This document shows positions 46,568-56,502 of a stretch of DNA of 64,000 bases, piece after piece (the stretch's first letter is position 1; every line of letters begins with the position of its first letter). Origin of the DNA: Roridomyces roridus (Eukaryota > Basidiomycota > Agaricomycetes > Agaricales > Mycenaceae); NCBI GenBank assembly GCA_029378245.1, contig JARKIF010000007.1, positions 1,488,001 to 1,552,000 of the forward strand. The letters run 5' to 3'. The notes below the pieces were generated by a model, which was not told the origin of the DNA, searched no databases, and worked only from the letters and a program-made list of their open reading frames with translations. The position numbers and the translations under genes are program-made.

Positions 46568-46733
46568 GTTTGACCGCTTCGCTTCCGTCCTCTTGCAACA
46601 AAGTCCCAAATTCTTACTCGTAGGGTTCTTAGGCTAGCTTTTGTACCACTTTCTTGTTGTATTCAGATCTCATGGACCTGTACATATATTATCTCGTACG
46701 CATATAGACGCAAAATACAATACTTTTCTCATC

Positions 46734-49383
46734 TTACCATCCAGGACACAACGCGGGGTCCAGCACCTCTCCCTCCTTCACCGTCGGAAGCATATTGCAC
46801 CACCTGGGCTTGCGCCGAGAAGCGCGGACAGTATGAGGGCGCACCTGCGGCGCAGGGCCTTTAGGCAGCGGCCGCACATCAGGAGGCGAGTCCACGAAGC
46901 ACGAGACATCGGAGGAAGAGAGAGTTGTGATGTCGACGGGCGTGGGGACGGGCAATCGGACGACCTTGGAACTCGATGCCCGACGCGGCAGGATGGCATT
47001 GGCAACGCGAGCGATGCGCTTGGTCCGTCTGAGTTTGGGTGGTGAGGGGGGATGGAGCACTGGAAGAACGTTATTGATGCACATGATCCAATAGAAGAAA
47101 CATACGCTGCTCCTCAGAGATGACGATCTCTCGCTCGTTGTGACGCCGCAGCACGAGTTCGCGTCCCGGGTGTTTGGGAGCAAGGCGAGGGAACAGACGA
47201 ATGAGCAATACGCACACAAGACTCTGCAGAATGATGAGTCGAGGGAAAAGTACAGAAAAGATTTGAGACGCACGAATAACAGCCCGAAAACGGCATAAAC
47301 GTATACCTGAAACCGAACCCACGCCGGCACTGGGTCTTCACTGACGATGAAGACGGTCGTGCTGCTGGCGGAAGACCTGCGTCGGCGAGGGGAGGGGGAC
47401 GAGGAGGCGAGGGAGGACGCAGACGGTATAGTCGAGACGGAGGAAACAGTCTCCATAGAAGACTTGCGCATCAGGAAAAACCGGATTCAGCAATTGACGC
47501 CAATTGGCGCCAATGGGCAGCAATCTCTGCCAAGTGACAGATTGGCAGAATGTCCAGGTCCCGATCCGGTGTCAATATTCTTCGGCAAATTATCACTGAT
47601 TGTGACCGATTACTTAGCATGAATTACCCAGAATCACAGCAGTATTCGGTTCCTCATCCCCTGCTTGTCCTCAGCTTCAAAAGTATCAATAAATACAATA
47701 GATTCACACTACAGACATACATGCATGCATCTACACTAGTAGTTCTACCACCATCCAAATAGAAGCAACAACACACGAGCAAAAATCCACCCGTGGGCGT
47801 AGACTGCTGCGTGAGTGACAGCATGGAACGGGCTAGCGAGCGAACAAAACTCTTAGCTCATTGGGGACTTTTGGGGACTTGAAAGACATACTCTGTAACG
47901 GCAGGCAGGGAGCTGAGCAGTGAGCACCAGTGGCACATAGGGACGGCGGCGAAGGTAAGCTAACGGCAATAGGGTTAGCGAGCAGGGACACCACGACAAC
48001 GGTAACGTACATGATTCAGATGCGGTAATGCGGCCGCACACGATCCCCGCCCATTCACACGTCCAGAACGTCTGGGTGCCAGGTCAAAATCAATTATAGT
48101 CCCATGGAACAATGAACACACCTTGCAAGCCTAGAGGAGCAATCTCGCAAACTCACGACAACGATGCCGGATCCGAGGTAAGTCTTACCATGATGCAAGC
48201 CATCCGATGAGACACAACATCTACAACGGAGATGAGGACTCGAGACTCAGAGAACAGGTACTTCTCACCGGAAGGACTGCAGCTCAATGTGACGCAACGG
48301 ACGGCAACAAAATGAAAGGCTGCCTTTGAGGAAGGATTGCGGGCACTCGGGCAGGACATGATGTGGCGGCCCTCCAAATTAGGTCAGTGGATGACGCGGT
48401 GCATAGGCAGATTATTGACATTGTAGAGGGACTTGACTTGTCAGCAATGGGGTCCAGCAGAGCACGGAACGACGCTGGGAGGGCACAAGGGAGAGGGATG
48501 AAGGGTGGTGGTTAAGAAGAGAATGAAGAAAACGACATCTTGTTTGGACGCCACGTCCTGATTGATCCTCGGCTATCTTCGGCGGTGATTTCTGTCCGAG
48601 ACTTCCCACGTCTCGGCAATGACTTGCTCCAAATCTTCAAGTCCCCGCACCGCTGCCTGTGGTCACGGTCTCGTTTCCCTCCTTGCTGCCTGCCTCGTGG
48701 ATGCACAATATCAAGTTGCACATTGACTATGGGCACAATTATCTCAAATCCCAACAAGTTTTTCCCCAGCACTCCGTGATATGAGAGTCACGTATGAGAG
48801 CCTGCATCATTGGACAAATGTTGGTGGTGCCAGTCATTGAATGGGTGAGCAGCGGGCTTGAAGCTGCTTGAAGAATTGGCTTGGCCTCAAATTGTCAGGA
48901 AATGTCGAGGAATGTCAGAGATCGCCGAGATCATTTGATTGTCGCAAAATGTCAGCAATCCTGTGCAAATTGGCAGATCCGGTTTTTCCTGATGCGCATG
49001 GGCCTCTCGCACAGCGTCCACAGTGGAGTGGACAGTGGAGCAGATGAGGCACGTTTAAACAACGGTCGCGCTAGCGGCGAGATGTCTGCAGGAGCTACGG
49101 TGGACGAGGTAGTTTCCTCAGCGTAGTTTGGAGTTGTGAACTCCGGGCAAGGCTCTATCGTAGGAGTCGGGTGAGGAGTCGAGGGTGAGGACGACTTGCG
49201 CTTGTAGAACAATGACATCCGACGCAGACCCTTGGTGGAGGAAGCGCCGATACTAGCCAAAGGCTTTTCGACCACATGGAATGCCTGCTTGAGAGCTGGC
49301 AGGGTTTTGGAATGAATCAATGAAGGCCGCTTGGGATTAGAGTCGGTCGCGATGGAAGTAGTGTTGTTAGCGGTTAAAGACAT
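46734..49383 (-). pseudogene. Membrane protein gene split by a 1,526-bp element
   Basis: The coding pieces are 49383-48995, then, past the element at 47469-48994, 47466-47274, 47223-47106 and 47059-46734. Removing the element and one CG copy restores ...LCERPMRKSSMETVSS... in one frame. The N-terminal half is Ser/Pro/Thr-rich and basic (GLRRMSLFYKRKSSS). Near the middle are two hydrophobic stretches across an intron (FQVYVYAVFGLLF/SLVCVLLIRLF), followed by RELVLRRHNEREIVISEE and KLRRTKRIARVANAILPRR. It looks like a membrane protein with one or two spanning segments; the function is unknown. Each half is otherwise open, so the insertion seems recent. Confidence 0.7.
47469..48994. mobile_element. 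1,526-bp non-autonomous TIR element (CATCAGGAAAAA family), copy B
   Basis: The left end CATCAGGAAAAACCGGAT is an exact 18-bp inverted match to the right end. CG flanks both sides (47467-47468 and 48995-48996). Just inside the ends are repeated TGGCA, TGTCAG and CCAATT words. The interior has no transposase-like ORF. It shares the first 12 terminal bases with copy A (7851-8825) but not the interior, so the two may be moved by the same transposase. Two-base duplications are seen in some CACTA/CMC-like groups, but these termini are not CACTA. Confidence 0.75.
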
Positions 49384-50681
49384 GGTGTGGTTTTGTGGAG
49401 AGTTCGCTGAGGGTTGAGCCCAGGCTTTATAGCTCAGAGTCCTTCACCCTGACTTGGAACAGCCATTTCGATTCTCGATCACCAAAAAAGGTGCCTTCTT
49501 GTCGTCGCGAAGCCAAGTGCGCCCATGAAAGAGAACTCATGGCGTGCGGAAGAGATGGGCGCGTCGAACGATGGGCGACTTTGAGAAAAATGGACGAGAT
49601 GCCGGGGCGCGATGGCAGCTGGCGCACGCCTCCCCCCCAATGACATGTCCAAAAAAGGCTAATCGGATTGATATCAAGGCACGTGGGTGTTTCTTGGCAT
49701 TTACTGGGATTATGACGCCGCGTGGCGGCTACCAACCAATGTCCCAGTGGCTCTGCGGTTCCGGTGTCTTATGTTATTGATGTCTTGTTCTTTGAACGGT
49801 CTGAGTTCAAGTCTTGGTGCTGCTTAATTAATCGTTTTTTTCGGGATTTTGTTACTCTACGATGAGAGAAGGGTGGGTTAGTTGGTTAGGTTCGGTTGAA
49901 TGACATTCTCCTACACAGACTGTCAATATCTCCCCCGCGGCCTCGGCTGTGAATACCCCTCTGAGAATTCACAGTGAATGGGCGGTTAGGTACAATATCC
50001 ACAGTGAATGGGTGGCTAGATCTGATAGACCAGGTTTAAGTTAGGTTCAGTTGGTTAAGTTAGGTTGTTGGAGGTTGAGGAGGCAAGGGTGGAATTTACA
50101 GAAAAAAAGAACTGACCCCACACTGTATCGAACTCACGCAAGACAAATCACATGACCTTATCGGCTGTCACATGACCTTATCGGTGTCATTGGGGGGGAG
50201 GCCAAGGGGGTTTCGCGATGGCGGCCAAGAGCAAGGCGGGACGGCAGATCAAATTTGATCGAACCCAATGTCTCACTTTTCTTCCGCCCTGCTTCCGCGG
50301 CTCCCTCCTGATACCTGTGCAAACCAGTGCATCTAGACCTTGCGAGAGCAGCCTGGACACTCCTTGCAACAGGAGAGCCGCGCGGAACGTTTTTTCAATC
50401 GAGTCTGCAATGAAGATGTCGAGTCTGGACTTGTGACGAATTTCAGTCCAGAGGACGCAAGTACAGTCCTTCCAAGCCAAAAATCTCTCTTTTTTGGTGC
50501 AAGTCTACCCATTTACTCATAAAAAGACCATTCTCGCTGCTTTCCGCGACATTCCACCTTTCTCGATGCTCTATCTGCCTCCGCGGTATGCACAGAAAGA
50601 ATGTCTCACTCGCAAGGCCTGGACTCTGGCGACTGCATTTGATCCGCAGCGCACCCACCTCCTATGCCTTGCCTGGAATCC
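49384..50681. other. Intergenic region with short direct repeats
   Basis: 1.3 kb without a supported gene. Repeats include ACAGTGAATGGG(C/T)GG(T/C)TAG at 49971 and again at 50001, CACATGACCTTATCGG twice at 50149 and 50168, and several GTTAGGTT words at 49870-50075. These may be the worn end of a repeat element. Confidence 0.45.
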
Positions 50682-50688
50682 TATAAAA
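50682..50688 (+). promoter_or_regulatory. TATA box of the small gene at 50801
   Basis: TATAAAA lies 119 nt upstream of the ATG. A possible 5'-UTR intron (GTAAGTCC...TTCTCAG, about 50731-50780) lies between them, so the spliced leader would be short. Confidence 0.5.
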
Positions 50689-50800
50689 TGCGAGCCATTT
50701 CGGCCTCAAAGTTCCAGCGTTCTACCACCCACAGTAAGTCCTTCTTCCTCTCCCTCTTACTCGACGCTCACCTCTTCTCAGACACAACACAACATTAACA

Positions 50801-51064
50801 ATGTTCACTACTATCTTCTCCTCGAGCACCATTACTCCTGCGAATGCCACCACCAGCCGCCTTCGTGAGCGCTGTGGCTTTACTCTGTGGATCTCCTTCG
50901 CTCCCGCCTTCCCCAAAATTCAGCCCAAGGGCGAAATCGGGCCCTCCCACAGCAACATCCCTCGCCGCAAGCGCAGCAGTGTGGTCTCTATCAGTGACCT
51001 TCCTGTCCCCGTCCCCGTCCCCGCCCCAGCACCCTCCATCGTCAACGGCGAGTTCTTCCTATGA
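50801..51064 (+). CDS. Small hypothetical protein, 87 residues
   Basis: MFTTIFSSSTITPANATTSR opens a frame with LRERCGFTLWISFAP, a basic NIPRRKRSSVVSISDLP and a run of Val-Pro/Ala-Pro before VNGEFFL. A TATA box and a probable 5'-UTR intron upstream favour a real transcript. There is no known domain, signal peptide or close family that I recognise. An overlapping frame (50844-51464) is longer but compositionally poor (Ser/Pro-rich) and lacks promoter logic. Between 51065 and 51811 I see a possible donor and acceptor (GTAAGT near 51150, TTCAG near 51202) but no clear protein. Confidence 0.45.
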   Translation: MFTTIFSSSTITPANATTSRLRERCGFTLWISFAPAFPKIQPKGEIGPSHSNIPRRKRSSVVSISDLPVPVPVPAPAPSIVNGEFFL

Positions 51065-51811
51065 AGGACTTCGGAGGCGGAGGGGTGGGAGACATGCGGT
51101 GGGGGTGGCGGGTTGGCGAAGGAAGGATGCAGCAGGCGTGTCCGGAGATGGTAAGTTTGCTCCCATATCTGGCATCTCTCAATGGCTAACACTTTCTTCA
51201 GACGTCATCAAGCCCAGCTCGCTCAACGCGGCAGGCACTCCTTCGGACAAGCCGTGGGCACGCAACTCAAAGTCTCCTTTGGCGTGCCCATCTGCCTGCA
51301 GCTCCGCGCCGTCTGCTTATGGTCAGTTTGCGCTACATTCTTCTCCGGCTGAAATAACTGACGACCTATCACAGACAGCGGCCACTCCCTCACGGGACAT
51401 GCGTACACACCCTCTCTCTGGGCACCGAAATACATCAGAGATAGCCGCAATATGTTGTGTGTAGCAGTTTGAATTATCATTGGGTTTACCAAATGTATGC
51501 TCGAATCAAGTTGTTAGGCTTCTCAGACCAGGATGGGTCGATGCTTTGTGAGGCGGCGTAATCACACGGTCGTGCCGAGACAACGAGGCTTTCGGTGGAG
51601 GATGAGGGGATGAGCATGAGAATTCGGAAAAGGCAGCGTTCATCGGGACAGCCACTGCCACAGCCGATGAGCCCCGTGCAAGACGAGCCTTGAATTGTGG
51701 ATGGGGACGTTGATATCTCTCTTACGCCGAGCCGATCAACTTGGCCGAATGCCGCCATTACTCATACTGAATAACACGACAGCAGATTTATTTCGAAGTG
51801 TACTTATGTAC

Positions 51812-52589
51812 TTAAACCAAGCCATGGAAAACAGCGAATGGATCATCTTTCTCGGTCACCTCGGGAATTTCCATGATGCCACGAATGACACGCGCAACCT
51901 GCGGTCCAGCTAGGTGTTCAACAAACGCGAGGGCCATGTCAGAGCCTGCAGCGACACCCGAGCTCGTCCAGAGGTTCCCGTCAACAACCCAGCGCGCCTG
52001 TGGGACCCATTCAACGTCTTTTGGAACCAAAGCCTGTAGAAAACTTGAGAACAACATGTTTATCCTGGGAAGAGAGAGACAAACCACGATTTGACGGTAC
52101 AAGGCCTTGTTGGTCGTGGCGCGCTTGCCGGCGAGCACGCCAGCGAATGCGAGTTGGAGAGTGCCACCGCAGACAGACATGACGTATTTGGCCTTGGGGG
52201 CTTGCTGAGCGATGAAAGCAATCTCATCCTTGGGGAGGCGGTGGTCACCAGTGGCAAAGTTGGGGAGTGGGCCTACGCAATGAGAATCGGAATCACGAAA
52301 AACAGTCGGCAAATAATTACTGACCAGCTGGAACCCAGATGATATCAAACTGCTTGCCGGAAGCAAGCGCGTCGGTGTAGGTGAGAGTCGGATTGAACGT
52401 TGCCGCAAGCTTTCCCGTCATCGACACGACGGGATCCATCGTCGGCGACAAGTAGTCGATTTGGACCCGGTACGGGATTTCACCCATGTTTTTGCGGTTG
52501 AGACCACCGAGAATTTCCATAGGAGTGACGAAATCGGAGAGGGTGACTTCGTCCGAGACGCAGACAGCGACAGTGAGGGTTTGCGGCAT
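51812..52589 (-). CDS. DJ-1/PfpI family protein
   Basis: Exons 52589-52325, 52272-52085 and 52033-51812 give 224 residues with introns of 52 and 51 nt. The fold markers are TVAVCVSDEVTLSDFVTPME at the N-terminus, FDIIWVPAG/PLPNF, the nucleophile elbow YVMSVCGGTLQLA with its cysteine, and DGNLWTSSGVAAGSDMALAF. This arrangement resembles fungal isonitrile-hydratase-like or class I glutamine-amidotransferase-like members rather than the small Parkinson-type DJ-1. The exact reaction is unknown. The protein is probably cytosolic, as no targeting signal is seen. Confidence 0.85.
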
Positions 52590-53036
52590 TGTTGTTCAGA
52601 ATTTGAAGGGCTGGAGAGTTTGGCTTCCTCCTGGGCCCTGGCGCTTTTTAACATGGTCTGTGCATCCAGGAATATCCTCGCTGCCGCCGCGACGCGTCCT
52701 GGCCGGCCCTGCGCGTTAATGATTTCGATCCATCGCGACAGCAGGAAGAATGGAACCCATTGAGTTGAGGGAGGTTCGATACTGCTGCCGGCTGCGGACA
52801 GACCTTCCAGCGCCATTTGGGAGGATAGAGATTCAGAAATCGGACTTTGAAGGGCTTGGTACGGGAGCCCGTCGGATCCATTTGGCATGATATCATACAT
52901 AGCACTTCCGAGACCGCCCCGCAGGTTATCTTACTGAGATGTAAGTCGCAAGGAGGGCCAAAAACCCGCTACAGGATAGCATCGGAGAGCGGCAAATGGA
53001 TCTGCGGAAGTGGCCGTTGAGCTGGCATGAGCCTCA

Positions 53037-53395
53037 GAGCACGAGTCGGTGCAATTGGACGATTTTGTTGCCGAATGGATGACAATTGCAGGCCGGCGTC
53101 GTTCGGGCTTTGTTGCTTTGCGGCGGATTTGTTACGAGACGTCTTCTGCTATAGCCTGAGGCCTGAGCGCTCATGGTATGCTGTAGTTTGAGATGCCGTC
53201 AAGGTCATGGGCATTGAGCACGAGTCGGTGCAATTGGATGATTTTTGTTGCCGAATGGATGACAATTGCAGGCCGGCGTCGTTCGGGCTTTGTTGCTTTG
53301 CGGCGAATTTGTTACGAGACGTCTTCTGCTATAGCCTGAGGCCTGAGCGCTCATGGTATGTTGTAGTTTGAGATGCCGCCAACGTCATGGGCATT
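53037..53395. repeat. Near-perfect tandem duplication of 179 bp
   Basis: Unit 1 (53037-53215) and unit 2 (53216-53395) both start GAGCACGAGTCGGTGCAATT and end GTCATGGGCAT. They differ at only a handful of positions, including GACGATTTTG against GATGATTTTTG and GGCGGATTTG against GGCGAATTTG. Each holds the inverted-looking GCCTGAGGCCTGAGCGCTCA. They lie between the DJ-1 gene and the membrane protein gene; no coding sense is seen. Confidence 0.85.
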
Positions 53396-53721
53396 TTTGA
53401 CTAGACAGAAATGGTTCCAAATATCAAATAGCGGTGGAGCGAGAGAGAGACAGACTTCGTGACCGTGACCAGCCGTGACCTCAACACCAGCCGTGACCTC
53501 AACACCTTGCCACCCCGCGTCGTTCGCAAGGAGGGTTTGAGACAGCTGTTCCCTTCAGCTGTCGTCGTTTCCCTCTCTTGTTCTCTGCAGTGGGCTCTGA
53601 CATGCATCTGTCGACAACGTACAAGTCTTCAGCATCGCCTCCCACGTCTGGGGCCCTGCCAGCACCGACAACCATCAAATGAAAGCAATGAATTGTCCCC
53701 AGCTGCCTGCTCTTCTCACCC

Positions 53722-55779
53722 ATGCACCCCGCCCTTAGCGTCCTCTTCAATCCTAGCTGGAGGGTCTATAACTTTCGTCTGCTCTGTCTTGCAGCCGTCG
53801 GTGCTATCATCTACTTTGCCCTCACCTACACTGGGTTCATATGGGATGACGGGGTTGGAGCACGTTTATATCCAGCCTTGAGCGTTATTCTGCTCCATCA
53901 TGGTGTTCTGTACGTGGTCCTCTTCGTTATCTTCGTCGGCTGACCGTGAGTAGTATATTCAACTGGAAGATTCCCGGCCTTGCCATCTTCGACCTGCTAC
54001 TAGTAGTGCTTGAGCTCGGAGGTACGACATTCCATGCGTATATTGTTATCTCTTTGTTGACTTTACCGAAGCCATGTGCTATTTCTCGGCATTCGACTGG
54101 TCCTACAATTTTATGTACGAAGACAACAACGCCTCCAAGTTCGTCTTCATCCCGCTCATCGTCCTTCTCGCGTTTTCGATGATATTTCGTGTCGCCACCA
54201 TCGTGAAATCCCCGACGCGTTTCTATCGTCAGCCCTTTGCACTCCTCGGTGAATGCCGAAAAGTGGTCCCAGCGTATACGCCAATGAGCGTGTTACTGAA
54301 CAGGTCTATTGCGCGTCCGTTAGTTGGGTGAGTGTCCATATCGAACCTGAACTCAAGTTAATTAAGATTGAAAGCGGCGAAGCCACGCCCATTATCCTCC
54401 TCCGAGCATTCATCATAAGTTGTATCGCAGTCGGCCTTCCGGCAGTGGGCATCTACTACATCATTGTCTTGCCCATCCGCACGCAGACCTACACAAGGGA
54501 GTTGGCGGGATTCCGCTCTTCTGTAGACGGGGCGTTCGAATTGCCGCAAGACTCGGACAGGGCAACGGTCATTATGGTTTGTCCATTGCTCCAGTTCCTC
54601 GCCCGCTAAATTCTTCAACTTTGTACACAGAACAGCTTCATAGTCAACTCCACCGCTTGCGGGACCGACTGCACAGTTGATTGGTCCACTCTCACCGGTT
54701 CCTTCTCCGGTGCGACAATTCCCGCCAGCGTCTGCCAGAACAAGACGCTTCTTGTGCCCGGCGAACATTTTAGCAGGGATTTGGACCAATTGATCGTTTG
54801 TGAGTCTGAGAAGTTTGCATCGAGTTTCAATTCATCGGACATAGGCGAATACCCTTGGTCCTTCAACCAAATCCTAACCGTCTCGCTCACCGTTCCGTCC
54901 GGGATGGGTGTGCGGATGCTCCCTGTCGCGGGGGATCTGGTCACCATCGACCCCGAAACTCGGATTCCAAAAAACCTCGACCTTTTCAACTATATCGACC
55001 TTGCCGCGACTGAAGGAGATAATTGGGTTCCCTTGCTTTCTGGCTCGCGGTTGTTCGGCACGGTGACGTGGACGAGGAGGCAAGTTCAGGCGTTAAAATG
55101 GGGGTGGGTTGCAATGGTACATGCAACTTGAATTATTTTCGTTCGAAGCTGACCATAAAGTTTAAACAGCGCTGGAAGACTCTGTATACACCAACCGTCT
55201 CCGCAGTGCAACAAGACCTTCACGCGGTGGTGGGCAGCAACACAAATCTTACTTCCTTGACCCTATGGAACCCCTACTCAGGCGCCACTCGCGCCGTTCA
55301 AGAATCGCAAGATGCCTCCCCAGTGTCAGGTCTTTCCACATTCGGTGGTTTCTGGACGTTTGTCGACGGCGTGTTCGTGCTGGTCTTTGGTGCAAATATA
55401 ATTTATTTCCTCCTTGGTGCGTCTTGTGTTGCTTTTGAAATGCTTTAATGATCCCATGGTAGGCCGTCGCCCACTCTCCGCCCTTGGGCTGATTCACATT
55501 TTCCAACGTCGTGCCCTGATCCGACGGTGGCACGCCGACTTTCCGGCACTCCGTACCGAGGGAGGAATGCCTGGGACGAGAGCCGCGGGAATTGTGGCCT
55601 TTGTGAGGGAGAGGCTGATTGATGTTGGAGAATATGAAGATGTGGGCGGGGTGGTTGTGGAACCACAACGGCGTGACGAGGAAGAGGATTTGGAAAAGGA
55701 ATCGCTCTTCGATCCAGCTGCCACGGCACAAGGGCAGCAGCAGCATCTGAGGAGTGGCTCAGAGGACAGTGTGGTGTGA
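53722..55779 (+). CDS. Multi-pass membrane protein of unknown function
   Basis: Spliced segments begin MHPALSVLFNPSWRVYNFRL and LLCLAAVGAIIYFALTYTGF, then PGLAIFDLLLVVLELGG, CYFSAFDWSYNFMYEDNN and FVFIPLIVLLAFSMIFRVAT, then ILLRAFIISCIAVGLPAVG. A long extracellular-type part follows, with several N-glycosylation sites and paired cysteines (NSTACGTDCTVDW, VCQNKT). After FWTFVDGVFVLVFGANIIYF comes a cytosolic tail GRRPLSALGLIHIFQRRALI with DFPALRTEGGMPG. This tail is a recurring signature in basidiomycete membrane proteins of unknown role. About nine exons; the junction near 53910-53950 is uncertain. It may act as a receptor or sensor, but nothing proves that. Confidence 0.65.
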
Positions 55780-56454
55780 CGCTCGCCGCGGACATGGTGA
55801 ATGAATGATACACGGCATCCGAGGAACCAAAGTAAGGCAACTCTTCTGGCGCACAATACACGTGCGCGCCGACGAGGTGGGGCAGGTCACCCCGTATATA
55901 TGTACTAGGGAGAAACGCCACAATACTGTATGTCTTCGAAGAACATTCTTGTTGCAATCGCTGCTTGTTTGCTCGTACTTTGCATCAAGTTGCACATGTG
56001 TGTTGACTGATTCCGCCAAGTTCAACACTGACATAAACACCAACATTCCTTGAGCATTCTGCGCTCAGGCTCCTTCCGCTTCAAGGGGAAGACTCGCCGT
56101 CCAGTTTCAGTATTTATCGTTTCTCGCTCCTTTCGATACTCAAATGGATTCCTCGCTTCCCCTCCCGTTTCACTAGTTTGGCATATAGTAGGACTGGGGC
56201 CCCGTCTTTGAAGCGCCGCTTCCAGCAAAAGAGTATGTAGCATATACAACTGCGTCGCGGCGTCTCCCCGCTCCACAGAAGAGAGCGTCTTATCAAGACA
56301 CGCTCGCTTCCCGGCGAGCCCTTGGCCTCTCCAGTTTTGCATCTCTGACTCATTCTAAGAGGCACTTGAAAACTGTACCGCGTCTCCTCCGCATCGGTTC
56401 CACGGAAGGGAACGTCATTTGGCTGGACCAATGGCACACAGTCACACATACGGC

Positions 56455-56461
56455 TATAAAA
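56455..56461 (+). promoter_or_regulatory. TATA box of the first alcohol-oxidase-like copy
   Basis: TATAAAA in GGCTATAAAAGCC, about 42 nt before the ATG at 56503. The second copy lacks the matching segment. Confidence 0.5.
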
Positions 56462-56502
56462 GCCACCATCGCGTCCCGTCTCCCTCAGCATCTCCTACAC
56501 GC

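Noticed and set aside
46734..47471. 245-codon uninterrupted minus-strand ORF taken as a complete gene
   Set aside because: Its first ATG comes from the end of the inserted element, and it reads through two introns whose removal restores a better membrane-protein frame. The real start is at 49383.
49749..49815. TGGCTCTGCGG ... AGTTCAAGTCT resembling A and B boxes
   Set aside because: Spacing is about 54 nt, the A box has a mismatch and no cloverleaf can be drawn, so it is not a supportable tRNA gene.
52418..52900. 160-codon minus-strand ORF overlapping the DJ-1 start
   Set aside because: It shares DNA with the well-supported DJ-1 exon in another frame and becomes low-complexity there. The upstream part has no recognisable domain.
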